A DNA stretch of 64,000 bases from Zymoseptoria tritici IPO323. Taxonomy: Eukaryota > Ascomycota > Dothideomycetes > Mycosphaerellales > Mycosphaerellaceae. Made by a program: the position numbers and the translations under genes. The stretch's first letter is position 1, and each line of letters opens with the position of its first letter. Positions 1-11,232 of this stretch are shown piece by piece. The stretch covers positions 1,798,001 through 1,862,000 of the forward strand of contig NC_018216.1 of NCBI RefSeq assembly GCF_000219625.1, given 5' to 3'. Under the pieces are notes generated by a model. It had not been told where the DNA came from, searched no databases, and saw only the letters and a program-made list of their open reading frames with translations.

Positions 1-1116
1 AGTGTGCCACAGCGCCCAGTGCCCAGCAGGGACCTCTCCGCGAGTGAGGTTAGGGATATGTCGCTCCATGCCCAACGTCAGCTCTCGTGTGAGAATGCCG
101 TCTTTCGTCGCGAAGATGTACAGCGTTGGCTGTTTGATCGTCTTCCTTGCGCTTTCCGGCATTTCCTGCTCGTCCTCCCAGTTCACCTTTCGAGTTCTGT
201 ACCAGTTGAGTGGTCCGTTCATGCCGTTCCTCATGAATTCCTGGACGTAGAAGTCCAGCTCCTATGGTAACATTAGCTTCAGAACTACCAGGAGGTCTCA
301 AGAATGGTCATCCGTGGACTCACCTCGTCACTCAACAACGGCGTCATGGCAATCTCGAACTTGTCGTCGAACAAGCCAAGATCAACGCCTTTCTCTGCAG
401 TCATGAACTTCCTCCCTTCGGGCGTCCTGCCGCCGTACATCCCCAGCAGAAACTTCCTCACCTCCTTCTCCGTCCTCACAGTCTTCTCAACCCTGTGATC
501 GTCGCTCCCGAACTGCAACTGATACCCAAACTGCGGCACTGGTCCATTCGTCAGCGTCTCCGTCGACGTATACTTTGAAGTAGGCTGAGCGAAAGCAGTG
601 CAGACGGAGAAGACGTGAGTCACCAACTCCGGACACCACTGTGCAACGCGGTAAACCGCCATACCGCCCCAATCATGTCCACCGATGATGATACGAGGGA
701 TGCTGAGCTGGGAACACAAAGCGGTGATAGCGAGGGCATGGGCTTTGAAGCCAAAGTCCCTGAGGTCGTTGGAGGTCTGGGAGCGGCCATAGCCCATGCA
801 GTCAAGGGCGATGCATCGGAATCCAAGCGACGTGAGCAATGGGATCTGATAGCGCCAGGCGAGGGAGATGTCTGGAAAGCCGTGGATGAGGAAGGCGGTG
901 CCTTTGTGAGGGCCCACGGCGGGAGAGTCGAGGTAGTCTGATAGGACGTCAGTACTTAATACTAAGGTGTTGTGGTGAAAAATTGGCTTGGGTGTTCCTC
1001 GTTCACTCACGGAATCTCTTGCCGTTTAGCACGGCGTAGCAGCTCTTCGCCCGGTCATCGTTGGGCTTAAGCTTGTCGACTGTGATTTCTCCGAGCTTCT
1101 CAACTACGTCGCCCAT
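1..1116 (-). CDS. Epoxide hydrolase-type alpha/beta hydrolase (3' end cut off)
   Basis: Alpha/beta-fold hydrolase of the soluble epoxide hydrolase type, which opens epoxides to diols through an aspartyl ester. Three exons are read on the minus strand: 1116-1011, 937-324 and 261 to the window edge. The two introns begin GTGAGT and end CAG and TAG, and both junctions keep phase. Visible motifs are HGFPD (oxyanion-hole HGxP), GHDWGG with the expected nucleophilic Asp, and GHW just before the edge, where the catalytic His should lie. The C-terminal residues are outside the window. No signal peptide is seen, so it is probably cytosolic. A haloalkane dehalogenase-like specificity cannot be excluded from motifs alone. 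Confidence 0.85.
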
Positions 1117-1524
1117 TGTCTTTGATTACAACGATCAAGGATAGTTCGGGAATGTATTGTTGTAAGAATATAGCTGTTGAAGTAAGCGTGGAGCTGTGGA
1201 CTGTGGTATAGAATAGCTCAGGACCCAGGTCTTCGGAAGCCTCGGTTGGACATCCCATGCGTGAGAATATTGACTCGCATTCGGATACACTGAGAGAAAT
1301 TGCGAATAAACAAGAAATATTTCTTTGTCAACAAGGCACGAAGCCAGGTTTCGAAAGAGAAGGCTTCTCGTGCGAGGGTGTTTACTTTGCAAATGGAGCT
1401 GACTTTTGGTATCAAAGAAATGCCAGACAAGCTGATGTAGTGGAACAAGGGTGTTGAAAACATGGAGCCTCCTCGTGTCCTTCTATGTTGGTGGCATCGT
1501 ATATGTGTCTGAGAATGCCCTCGA
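1117..1524. other. Intergenic region, 408 bp
   Basis: Upstream of the epoxide hydrolase start and downstream of the THI6 stop, both genes being on the minus strand. It should hold the hydrolase promoter and the THI6 3' UTR. I see no gene or repeat in it. Confidence 0.6.
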
Positions 1525-3072
1525 TCACAAGACTTCAATCTTTGCAGCTTGAGCCCAGTCCGTTGAGCCACGAACACTCTCCTGCCGAATCCTGAAGAGC
1601 TCGTCTATAAACGCTGGAACAAATGTTCCCGGGCCTTTGACATCCTCCCGTACTGCTGCACGTTCCGCGGCGATCTCATACATTAGAATCGCGCATACTG
1701 CAGCCAGTAGCTTGTCTTCTCTCTCCGCCGCCAATACACTCGCAATGGTCGTTCCAAGTGTACATCCACTCCCTGTAATTTCGCCCAGATACTCGTGGCC
1801 ATTGCTGATCGTGACAGTCCGCTCACCATCGGAGATCACGTCCGTGCTGCCCGTCATGAGGATGATGTTATGTTCCCGCAGAGCAGTGGCTTTGACCAGA
1901 GTGACTCTTTCATCGAGCGACAGCTGCGACGCTCCAGAGTCCACGCCATGCTGCTTCACGCCCGCTGAGCCGGCTACCGTTCGAATCTCGCCTTCATTTC
2001 CCTTGATCACATCAAAGTAACCTCCCGCCATCAAGGCTTTCACTCCATCCCTTCGCTGCTGCGTAGCTCCAGCCCCAACAGGATCGAAAAGTACAGGGCC
2101 ACCAATGGCATTGTATGCTGCAAGAGACTTCAGATGGTTCGCTCGAATCTCAGGCGTCGTGGTGCCCATGTTGATGACCAAACTTCCGCCCAGAGCTGCA
2201 AGATCGCCGGCTTCGAGGCCATTGTTTGACATGATAGGCGATGATCCGATGGCAAGGGCAACGTTGGCTGCAAAGTTCTGGACGACCAGGTTGGTCATGT
2301 TGTGGCAAAGAGGCTTCTTCTCGGCCATGCGTCTGATGATGCCGGGTACTTTTGAGATGATGTCTTGTTGCGAGAGCTTGGGTTTGGTGGAAGAGATAGC
2401 GAATGGCGGAGGCTGGTGGACCAATTCTCGAATCTTGCTCGCGGCTTCTTTTGCGTTGTCTGATGCGATGATGGCACTGACAACAGCCACTCCGTCGAGC
2501 TTCTTCTGCGGCGAGGCGCTTTGATAGAGGACTCGCTGAAGGTTTGAGGCGTTGATACCACCAATGCAGACAGTCTTGACATCCAGCTTCTTGGCGGCTA
2601 GCGAGGTGAGGACTTGTTGAACGCCAGCAGTCCCGATGATCGACTTTGTGTTTTCCTTCGTGGGAGTGGCATAGACTGTTCCGATGCCTAAGTAGTCTGC
2701 TCCAGCTGTTGCCGCAATCAGAGCCTCCTCTTCTCTGTTCGCTGTCACACCAATTATTGCATCCGGACCAAGCAGCTTACGGGCTGTCTGCAGATCTATG
2801 TCATCTTGGCCGACATGGACACCTTCGACACCAGCAGCAAGGGCCACGTCCACGCGGTCATTGATAAGCAGTGGCACGCCAGCCGCCTTTGTGATCTTGT
2901 GCAGTTCTTTGGCTATCCGCACGAGGTCGGCCGTGTCAGATGTCTTGTCACGGTATTGGACGATTGTCACACCGCCATCGACGGCGGCTTGAACTACTGT
3001 CAGCAGATCTTTGTCTCCGAGTATTGCCGGTGTAGAGTCCGTCACCAGGTATACTGAGTAGTCGACTGCCAT
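1525..3072 (-). CDS. THI6: Bifunctional thiamine-phosphate synthase / hydroxyethylthiazole kinase
   Basis: A 515-residue intronless frame. Residues ~1-225 form the TIM-barrel thiamine-phosphate synthase, with VQYRDK, LINDRVDVALAAGVEGVHVGQDD and the GIGTVYATPTK phosphate-binding stretch. Residues ~240-515 form hydroxyethylthiazole kinase, with CHNMTNLVVQNFAANV, FDPVGAGA and GSGCTLGT (nucleotide and anion hole). The protein phosphorylates HET and joins it to HMP-PP to make thiamine phosphate. Domain order and length match fungal Thi6. The ATG at 3072 begins the conserved MAVDYSVYLVTD. Upstream on the same strand a GTAAAG donor near 3150 and a TTCTCAG acceptor near 3093 suggest a short 5' UTR intron. 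I found no TPP riboswitch core there. Confidence 0.95.
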   Translation of the reverse strand: MAVDYSVYLVTDSTPAILGDKDLLTVVQAAVDGGVTIVQYRDKTSDTADLVRIAKELHKITKAAGVPLLINDRVDVALAAGVEGVHVGQDDIDLQTARKLLGPDAIIGVTANREEEALIAATAGADYLGIGTVYATPTKENTKSIIGTAGVQQVLTSLAAKKLDVKTVCIGGINASNLQRVLYQSASPQKKLDGVAVVSAIIASDNAKEAASKIRELVHQPPPFAISSTKPKLSQQDIISKVPGIIRRMAEKKPLCHNMTNLVVQNFAANVALAIGSSPIMSNNGLEAGDLAALGGSLVINMGTTTPEIRANHLKSLAAYNAIGGPVLFDPVGAGATQQRRDGVKALMAGGYFDVIKGNEGEIRTVAGSAGVKQHGVDSGASQLSLDERVTLVKATALREHNIILMTGSTDVISDGERTVTISNGHEYLGEITGSGCTLGTTIASVLAAEREDKLLAAVCAILMYEIAAERAAVREDVKGPGTFVPAFIDELFRIRQESVRGSTDWAQAAKIEVL

Positions 3073-4065
3073 GTTTGCTGTGGTATTAATGACTGAGAAG
3101 TAAGAGAGAAGATGAAGTCATCGAGAGGACACCATGCCATGAAAACTTTACCTGTGTATTCATGCTTGGCCGAACACCCAGCACAGCGTCGATTCTCATG
3201 GAACGACGACAGCACATAAACCATAGCATGATCTCGTAGCAATCATTGAGCTGACCGAATGCGCGTCAAATGATGCATGTCTGGCACGAGCATTCTTGTT
3301 GGAGTGACACGGCCGACGATCCGGCTCCGCACGCCATCGCACGGCCTGCGGCAGATTGAAACAAAGGCAGTCGTAAGCCATCAATATTTGCCGAAAGGAC
3401 AAACCTGCGCATGAAATGAACGCAAACGGGCCGCGGAGAATCAATGGGCAAATGATGGTGGGAAGATGGCGGCGTGATGACTGTTCCAGTTTGCCTGGCC
3501 TGAGGTGGTGGATCCTGACCACAATTTCGCTCTCTTCTTTCTTTCTCCTCCCCTCCAACAACACTCTCACCACTACCAACCACTCTCACACACCTGCAAC
3601 CACCAAACCTTTAGGCCTTCACGACCGCCGTCGGCAAACCACTCACGCCTCGATCATCGCACAGCTACAGGCGTCCACACCACGCCGCCGCCGTCCTCCA
3701 CTACGACCCTCGAGGCATCACCATTCCGCCCTCTCAGCTCAGAATATCGGACAGAGTTTATGCATCCCGCTCACACGAACGCCGCTTTCACAGCAGACCT
3801 GCCTCCGGCGCAGCACCCCAGTCGTATAAAGCATAAACGGCACCAGCGCAACACTGGTTGAACATTGCCCGAAATAGCCACTTGCCGACAAAAGTCAACT
3901 ACGACAACCAAGCCAAAACCGCCAAAACGGACAAATACACCACAGCAAACACATTGGTGTGCTGCATGTCTTTGCTAGCCCCTATACAGAGATCTCTTCT
4001 GCAGTAGTCCCCTCCGCCACCATCAGCCGCCCTCGCAGCAGTCACCCTACCTCAATACCGCAATC
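3073..4065. promoter_or_regulatory. Divergent promoter region between THI6 and eIF5
   Basis: About 1 kb between two genes transcribed away from each other. The THI6 side holds a probable ~58-nt 5' UTR intron (near 3093-3150). The eIF5 side (3500-3960) is CA- and CT-rich with little G on the plus strand, as is common in long leaders of highly expressed fungal genes. Open frames here are short and compositionally biased, and I do not call them genes. Confidence 0.55.
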
Positions 4066-5349
4066 ATGGGTTCCGTCAATATCCGTCGCGATGTCCAGGA
4101 CCCTTTCTACCGCTACAAGATGGAGCGCATCCAGTCCAAGGTCGAAGGAAAGGGTAACGGCATCAAGACCGTCATCGTCAACTTGAGCAACGTCGCTCAG
4201 CAGCTCGCCCGCCCACCAAACTACGTGATCAAGTACTTTGGCTTCGAGCTGGGTGCTCAGACAAACATCGATCCCAAAGACGACCGCTGGATCATCAACG
4301 GCGCTCACGAAGCGAGCAAGCTTCAGGACTACCTCGATGGCTTCATCAACAAGTTCGTGCTCTGCAAGGAGTGCAAGAACCCTGAGACTGTGGTCAGTGT
4401 CAAGGATGGAGACATTTTGATGGACTGCAAGGCTTGCGGAAAGATCACTACTGCCGATCCTCGTCACAAGCTCGCCTCCTTCATCTTGAAGAACGCTCCC
4501 AAGAAGGGCAAGAAGGACAAGTCTACCAAAAAGGCCGATCGTAAGGCTCGCAAGGAGGCCGAGAAGAACGGCACACTCGATGACGATGAGACCAACGGTC
4601 ACCCAAGCCCAGGCGACAGCGGCTCTGATGTCGCTGACGAGAATGGCGATGTCGGAAACGACGCTGGCAGCGACGATGAACTCACTCGTAAGATCAACGC
4701 CGGAGCCAAGGAGCTTAACGAGCCCGAGGTCAAGGACAAGGAAGTGCAGTGGTCTGTCGACATGTCTGAGGAGGCCATCAAGGCACGCGCCAAGGCTCTT
4801 CCCGACGATCTCAAGGCCAGCTTGGTCCTCGAGGACGGTGATGAAGACGGAGAAGGCGGCAACGTCTACGACGAATTCGGCAAGTGGATCGAGGCTCAAG
4901 CTCAGGAGGCCGGTGACGCCACCAAAGTCAAGGATGTCGATATCTACCTCAAGGCCAAGGAGCTCGGTATTGAGTCCAAACACCGCACGCTCACCGTGCT
5001 CGCTCAGACCGTGTTCACGGACAGCATGCCCAAGGAAATCGACGCCCGCGCTGCCATGCTGAAGAAGCTCATCACCTCGGAGAAACACGAGAAGGCCTTC
5101 CTCGGCGGTATCGAGCGCTTCGTTGGTATCGACAAGCCCAACCTCATTCCCATGGTCAGCGCCATCCTGCTCAAGGTGTATGAGAATGACCTCGTTTCTG
5201 AGGAGATCCTCACCGCCTGGGGTGGCAAGGCCAGCAAGAAGTACGTCGACATCTCCACGTCTCGCAAGGTGCGCAAGAGCGCTGAGAAGTTCATCGAGTG
5301 GCTCGAGACTGCCGAGAGTGACGAGGATGATGACGAGGACGACGAGTAG
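4066..5349 (+). CDS. TIF5: Translation initiation factor eIF5
   Basis: A 427-residue intronless frame. The N-terminal GAP domain begins VNIRRDVQDPFYRYKM, with the arginine equivalent to the GTPase-activating finger at residue 16. The zinc ribbon has cysteines at 100, 103, 121 and 124 (LCKEC...DCKAC). A Lys-rich linker (residues ~143-170) and an acidic region follow. Residues ~260-420 form the W2/HEAT domain, and the tail is strongly acidic (SDEDDDEDDE), as needed to bind eIF2-beta and eIF3c. It stimulates GTP hydrolysis by eIF2 on start-codon recognition in the 43S/48S complex. Length and domain order are those of fungal eIF5. Confidence 0.97.
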   Translation: MGSVNIRRDVQDPFYRYKMERIQSKVEGKGNGIKTVIVNLSNVAQQLARPPNYVIKYFGFELGAQTNIDPKDDRWIINGAHEASKLQDYLDGFINKFVLCKECKNPETVVSVKDGDILMDCKACGKITTADPRHKLASFILKNAPKKGKKDKSTKKADRKARKEAEKNGTLDDDETNGHPSPGDSGSDVADENGDVGNDAGSDDELTRKINAGAKELNEPEVKDKEVQWSVDMSEEAIKARAKALPDDLKASLVLEDGDEDGEGGNVYDEFGKWIEAQAQEAGDATKVKDVDIYLKAKELGIESKHRTLTVLAQTVFTDSMPKEIDARAAMLKKLITSEKHEKAFLGGIERFVGIDKPNLIPMVSAILLKVYENDLVSEEILTAWGGKASKKYVDISTSRKVRKSAEKFIEWLETAESDEDDDEDDE

Positions 5350-5784
5350 AGAAATTGCCATGTTGCTTGTTCGCTGCGGAGAGATCTTGTTCGGACGGCG
5401 ACATTGGAAGAACGCGGCGTGTGTGCTAAGACCAAATTGTTGATGTCTCCTCTCTTGGTTTCTGCTTTGCTTTGAGATTTCGCCAGTAGTCTTCGTTTGA
5501 AGATGCAGATAATAGTGCTCTCTACTCAATACATCGCTCCTCGTCCTGCCGATTTCCTCTACCTACTCTAAAATCGGCGAGCATCTCATCCCTGGCCTTC
5601 CAATAAGTCCGTGTCGAAGCCTGAGGCATGAAACTTCTCGCTTCAGCTGAAAGTGTACTTGCAATCAACACAGACATCCATTAGCATGAGATAAAATCGT
5701 ATCACGCAAGCGCAATGCTTACCACGTTCAAATTGCTCCCGGCCTGAACGTACATCGCGTCCTAACTCTCAAACGCTCGCACCG
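5350..5784. other. Intergenic region, 435 bp
   Basis: eIF5 3' UTR followed by the upstream region of MED22, both on the plus strand. No other gene, repeat or distinctive motif was seen. Confidence 0.5.
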
Positions 5785-6312
5785 ATGGACTCCTCCCTTC
5801 GCAGCACCGAAGCACTGAAATGTATCAAGTCACGCCCATATCATCGAAGCACATGCGCTGACACTCTTTCACTCGAAGCCAGAATCGATGCTTTACAAGT
5901 GACTCTCACTCGCCGCTTCGAAACTCTGGTCAACCTCGCCGCCGTCCAGCGCAATGATCGCACTGTGACCGCCGTGACGGAGTACTCCATGAAAGCTGAG
6001 ACTGCAGGATTGGTACGGAAGCCGGACCACTCGTTCTTGACGAAGTGCTGACGTTCCTAGATCCGCGCCGCAGAAGAGGTCCAGACCCTCATCCGTCAAT
6101 TGCAGGAGATGTGGCTGTTTGGACGATTGAATGCGCTGGAGGGGAAGAAGGAGAGGGAGGAGGTTGATGGGACGGCGAGGGAGGTGGCTGAGTTGGTAAG
6201 GAAGTTGACTGGTGCGAAGAGTTTAGATGGAGAGAAAGCGGTGAAGAGGGAGGGTGGAAGTGTGGATGGCGATCATGATGGCGAGGCAATGGAGCTGGAG
6301 CTGGAAGCGTAG
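5785..6312 (+). CDS. MED22: Mediator complex subunit 22
   Basis: Two exons, 5785-6012 and 6061-6312, with a 48-nt intron (GTACGG...CCTAG). The product is 159 residues. The helical region SLEARIDALQVTLTRRFETL and the segment joined across the intron, IRAAEEVQTLIRQLQEMWLFGRL, match the Srb6/Surf5 head-module subunit, whose hallmark is the LIR-x-L-xx-MWLFG-x-L core. The C-terminus is charged (EAMELELEA). It would act in the Mediator head between activators and RNA polymerase II. Residues ~13-25 are unlike the family, so a further short intron near 5822-5880 is possible. Confidence 0.75.
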
Positions 6313-6498
6313 ATCTGGTTCGGTCTTGGAAACAGTCTTCCGAGCCTGTGAAGTTGAGAGCGAAAGTCCAGGGCGCCGAAGGTCTGCTATCAGTACGCGC
6401 GCCGGGTCTGCTTGCGTTGAACTGCATTGAATCATTGCAAATCGAGCGTGCGGACTTGAATGGAAGTTTGCAAAGCACAACGATTGTCATAATACATT

Positions 6499-7763
6499 CT
6501 ACAGCTTCGAACTCATTTCAGCAGCAGCACCAACGCTCTCCCTCACCAGCTTCAGCACATCATTCGCGCTTCCAACACTGTTCTGGTACCCACCTCCAGC
6601 ATGACCATAAGCATGCACGACCTTTCTCCCGCCGACTACCTCCCTCTCCACCCTCGGTCCCCCTTCCCTCCCTGGTCGCAGTCCACACTGCACGCTGATG
6701 ACCTCAAACCCTCCGTCCTCACCCGTCAGAAGCTCCGGAACCATCCACGCACATCTCTGTAAGATCCTCTCCGTGACCTTCTCATCTGGCTCCTTACTCC
6801 AGTTACCCTTCTCCTTCGACCCGCCCAGAATCGTCATGCCACTACCCGGCCTGACAATGCAATACGAAGTCAAGCCTGTCCCCAGTTCGCCTTCGTGAAA
6901 CCACGTCCGCGTGGCGTCGGCTTCGCCTTTGACGAGCACCGTTTGGCCACGAATCGGAAACATGCTCGTATCGCCGCAGAGCTTGATCGCCCCAAGACCG
7001 GTCGCGTTGACAAACACATCGACTTTACCACGGTTGATGGCGTTGCTGATTCCCTCCGCATACGCCAGGGCTTTGCCGAAGCCGCCGTCCGTCGGAAGTG
7101 GACTCTGGAAGATCACGGCGCCAGCTGCTCGAGCGCGTTCTTGCAGGTAGAGCAGATACTTCGGAACGTTGATGGAGAAGGCTCGACAGGCGGCTCCGTG
7201 CTTGATCTTAGGGCCGTCGGCTGGGGTTCGCAGGTTGATGGAGCGAATTGGCTCGTGGAGAATAGATATTTGCTTGAAGTCTTGGACGTAAGGTGCCCAC
7301 CAGAGCTCCTCGGTGACTTTCTTCTGATCCCAGAACTCGAGGGAGTCCACCATCTGTGAAGTATATGAGCCTGTGGTCCAAAAGACGATGGCCTTGAGGA
7401 AGACGATACCTTCAACCCAGTTGGCGAGTCGACATCTCGCCCTCCATTCGCCAATCGTTCCTGGCTCAGGAGCTTCGTCCATGCTTCAAGAGTCTGGACG
7501 TCCCAATCGCATTGAACTGGTTCGTTGACCGTGGCATGTGTTCGCCAGTGTGCTCCTGCCCTGTCTCCGTTCGTCAGACGAAGCCTTCCATTTTATCAAA
7601 TATGACTTGTAGCCTACCAAGGCGAAGTATATTCGATACTCATGTCCCCGGGTACATGGGCCGCGATGACGGTCACCACGTAGCCTGCCTCGGCCAGGGT
7701 CACGGCGCTGGTCAATCCAGTTACTCCGGCACCGAGGACGACGATGTGACTTTTGGTCGCCAT
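6499..7763 (-). CDS. D-amino acid oxidase with C-terminal SKL (peroxisomal)
   Basis: FAD enzyme that oxidises D-amino acids to 2-oxo acids, ammonia and H2O2. Exons on the minus strand are 7763-7618, 7560-7410 and 7353-6499. Introns are GTAGGC...GACAG and GTATCG...TCACAG, and all phases fit, giving 383 residues. The N-terminus carries the Rossmann signature VVLGAGVTGLTSAVTLAEAG. Exon 2 gives SPWAGAHWRTHA, and the C-terminal block HAYGHAGGGYQNSVGSA is the DAO flavin signature. The last three residues, SKL, are a canonical PTS1, so the H2O2 should be made inside peroxisomes. D-aspartate oxidase is the main alternative, and substrate choice cannot be read from the motifs. Confidence 0.92.
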
Positions 7764-8148
7764 GATATCGCGGCACTCTGGACGAAGGAAAAAAAAGGCT
7801 TCTTGATGCCGCCGAAGTCTCGAGTCTGCTCGAAGTTGTGTATGAATAGAACTGGTCTCAGGAAAGTCGACCATTAAGAGGGTAAGCAAAGTCCACGCCC
7901 TGCCCCACTTTGGACATGTAAGGCAGCTAGTTGCACAATCCTCGTCCAGAAACCGACGGTCAACAGGTATTGCCTGTAGTGACAATGCGGAAGCGTTGCT
8001 TGGATGGTGTCATTAATTCCGAGACTCTGCTCGAGCTACTATTGGGTATCTATGAAAGCCGTCTGGGCTTCGTTGCTCATCATTTCGTGTTGCACGTCGA
8101 CAGAAGTCGTTCCTCAAGACGCCGTCGAGGCGCAAAATCGGATCTTCG
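7764..8148. promoter_or_regulatory. Upstream region of the D-amino acid oxidase, 385 bp
   Basis: Lies between the DAO start (minus strand) and the stop of the RING-PHD gene (minus strand). It therefore carries the DAO promoter and the neighbour's 3' UTR. No distinctive motif was recognised. Confidence 0.45.
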
Positions 8149-10168
8149 TCAATTATCATCAGGTCCCGAAGAGATTGGGGACAGTGCGCCGATGGCCTTC
8201 TGCACCTCATCATTCGCCACGCCCTGCCATTTCTCCCTCTGTTCCTGATCTGCCAATGCCGACGCGTCTCGCACCAGATCGTACAGTCTTCGGGAAACGC
8301 TCTTATTGATATCGGTGTACTGATCTTTTGTGATTTCCTTGTCGCGGTAGCGGGTGCCCAGCGCGAGCTTGACCATCCGCTGTAGCTCTTCTTTGGCCGA
8401 ATAGGACATGTTACGCGACGGCGATTGCGAGGATGCACGGTCCTCCGGTGCGCTTTCGTACTGGTCCTGCGGGTCGCTGTGACCACGGCGTCGACGTCCG
8501 CGACGGTGCAAGCCTTCTGGATGTCTAGCATATTCGCCATTACCAGTGGGCGAGAATGGTGAAAAAGTGGCCGCCAAGGGGGACGTCACAGGTAATACTG
8601 TTGATGACAGTGGAGGCGATAAAGGTCGTTGTGGTGGAGGTGTGGTCGCATGCGGTGTACCACAGTCGGAGGATGCTGGCGAGCGTGCAGGTGACGAGTT
8701 GTGAGGAGAAACGTGGCCATATGCTTGATCAGAAGTAGCTGGCGAGGCCGCAGTTATGGGCTTGTTCTCGACTTCGCGAAGCAGGGAGGACAAGAAGGTA
8801 GGTTCAACTCTTCGAGCGGCAGCAGCATTGGACGACTCCGGCTGGCCAGGAGCAGTGGGTGGGCGTCTTAATCTTGGCTTCTTCAGCTGCGGCTGTTCTG
8901 TATTGTCGCCATCTTGCGGCGATGCTGGTGATTCAGTAGCTCTGCGTTTGCGTCGTTGTGCGGCAGGAGGAGCGTCGTGCGACTCGCGTGCCTTGTCGAA
9001 AGCGTTCCAGGCACGAATTTCTTCCTGAGACTCCGGCGCTGGCTGTGGTTCGGAGCTTGAATTGAGGCGACCTTGCGCAATGCCTCTTAGTCGTTGTGTC
9101 GCACCTTGATTGTTGCTTGCCACCTCGAATCGCCGCTGCCATCGTTGGAACTCCCGACGCTGTTCCTCTGTTCGCTGCTCTATAACTTCCTCATCGAAGG
9201 GGAAGTCCAAATCGAGGTCAAGCCTTTGAGCTACCTCCTGCCACACGCGAGCCCACACCGCATCATTGTTACGACGGCGGCGTGGCGGCGCACGAGATCG
9301 AGCCACGCCGGCACCATTTCGCGCACGAGGGCGTCGATTAACCGCGGAAGCCATTCCGGGGAGATCGGCATCGTTCTCCATGTCGACAAGGCAAGTCTCG
9401 CAATACCATACCTCGGGCGCATCGTCAAACCCCGCGCAAAATATGTGGACAGTGCGATCGCATCCATCGCAGTACATCGCGCTGTGGCCATCGTCTGAGA
9501 CTCCGCATACGACACACGGCTCCCAGGCCTCGACGGCGAACAACTCGTCGTCGACGATCATTCCCGGATCAATTTCCGCCTCTTGAGCTTTGTCGCGAAC
9601 AGGATAGCTGTCCACAACTGGTCCGCCGACCGTACGGCTGATTTCGACCATGTTGAATGTCGTGCGACATATTGGGCAGCTGTTGGCTCGTTCGACCCAC
9701 GGTTTTAGACAGGAGTTGTGTAAGTCGTGCTTGCATGGTAGGAGGTGCGCGATTGCTTCGTCGTCGGTTTGGATACTGCGGGATAACGAGTCAGCATATT
9801 CATTAAACAGTCTCATACTGGAGGCTTCCAGAAGCTGTGCAGCCAAGTGCAGAGCTGGGAACAACCTCACCTTCCAAGCTTATTCGGCGAACATATAAGT
9901 GTTCAAACCGTCCAAGAAGGAGGTCGGATACCATGACGGTAGCGGTTGAGGAGCCATTGAGGCCTCCAGTATGAATGGTTACCGCCATGTACGGCGACGG
10001 CGAGAAATGGGGGTCGGTTCAGTTGTGGTACCTTTGCGCGTTCGAATCGGTGGAATCCTTGGCATCGCTGCCCTTGCTCGCGTCATCTGCGGCGGCTGTC
10101 AAAGGCGGCGGATCCTCGACAAAGGTGGAGCGAAGGTCACCGAGGCACACAATGCATGTGTCGGCCAT
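8149..10168 (-). CDS. RING-H2 plus PHD finger protein
   Basis: Two exons, 10168-10032 and 9775-8149, joined across a ~256-nt intron (GTACCA...CCGCAG), giving 587 residues. The short first exon supplies the first two zinc ligands, MADTCIVCLG. Exon 2 continues with LPCKHDLHNSC...SCPIC, completing a RING-H2 finger over residues ~5-83. Residues ~133-174 form a PHD finger (CVVC...CDGC...HIFC...WYCETC). The rest is low-complexity Ser/Pro/Arg with a helical C-terminus. The pairing suggests a chromatin-associated E3 ubiquitin ligase (inference). The donor GTACCA is non-canonical, but phase and zinc-ligand completion support it. Without the first exon the RING would be half missing. Confidence 0.8.
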
Positions 10169-10720
10169 GCCAGTCGTGAGAAGTTGTTGAGCTGTGGGAA
10201 ATGTTGTGAATGGTCAACATGAGGTATAATGGTTCTGATCTCAAGAAGTGTAGGAAAGAGGGAAGAGTGGAAGGTCGAGCTTAAATGGCGGACACGGGAG
10301 CTAGTGGCCGCATCACGTGTCGCGCTTTCCGGCTTTTGGCGACGAAACACATCAGCGGGTGATCGAACGTGGAGGCTGAAGCTGGAGTTAAGAGTCAATA
10401 CCATTGTGACCGGTCGTCATGCGTGGGTCGCGAAGAATCGTGACTTGCTGCCTCGCCTAGGTGTCCCGATGGAAATCATCACGTATATGCTCATCATTTC
10501 TGCCCGATGACTTCGAAGACTGACCAGTGATGATAGGACCTCGAAGCGAACGGCGGAGAATACGTAGGCTGCCCGAGGGCTGAGATGTGGAATCGTGTTG
10601 TCGTTTGCGAGACTTTTATTCGTTGACTTCGCTAGCAATCCGGCCTCATCTCTTCACATGTCGAGAGTGCGAGTCCTTGTAACTCCGTAGAAGCCTCCCA
10701 AATTCCCTGATACCGCCATC
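10169..10720. other. Intergenic region, 552 bp
   Basis: Upstream region of the RING-PHD gene and 3' UTR of eL43, both on the minus strand. A 93-codon plus-strand frame (10229-10510) has no recognisable protein features, and I do not call it. Confidence 0.45.
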
Positions 10721-11232
10721 TTAAACCTCAGCAATCTCGCGCAGACGTCGGATGGTTGATCGTGTGGCAGCGGCCGCGGGTGTCCTGCATTGCAAGTATG
10801 GTTAGTCTGCCGTGTCCATGGCCGTCTCTTCTTCAGGTGAGTACGCACGACACAACGTATGCTCCTCCGGCGATGGTCTTGTGGCATGATTTGCAGTCCC
10901 AGATACCGGTCGCGTTGCGCTTGACGGAGACCTTGCCGCAGAATGTGCATGTGTAGCGGGCGTGCTGGGAGATTTCGATCTTCTTGACCTGCTTGCGGAG
11001 CGAGGCACCGTAACTGTGTATCCACTGTCAGAACTTTTGTTCCAATGCATTTCCGTCGCCTTGAGCATCAGCTTCTCCCAGTCGTGCGTGCCCTCGACAT
11101 GTGGTGGGGTGCGTCGGATGAGAGAGCTGATGTCCTTGCTCGGGTGCTCGCTGCCATTTCGTGGGAGTTCGGGCATGCATACCGGGTACCGTATTTTCCG
11201 GTGATTCCGACCTTCTTTGTGCGCTTCGTCAT
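10721..11232 (-). CDS. RPL43: 60S ribosomal protein eL43 (L37Ae)
   Basis: Three exons on the minus strand, 11232-11183, 11013-10849 and 10784-10721, give 92 residues, the standard length of this zinc-ribbon protein. The sequence starts [17 protein letters not shown]. The middle exon holds [19 protein letters not shown] and the zinc ligands C-x2-C...C-x2-C (TCTFCGK and WDCKSCHK). The last exon encodes the C-terminal STPAA...[10 protein letters not shown]. Introns of 169 and 64 nt are GTATGC...ACACAG and GTGCGT...TGCAG. It is a component of the large ribosomal subunit. Confidence 0.95.

Noticed and set aside
3073..3260. TPP riboswitch upstream of THI6
   Set aside because: The conserved CTGAGA and ACCTGA-type core elements are absent from the minus strand of this leader.
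4042..5529. 495-codon open frame antisense to eIF5
   Set aside because: It is the mirror of a highly biased coding sequence, gives Leu/Val/Asp-rich non-protein-like text, and the sense strand has an unambiguous eIF5.
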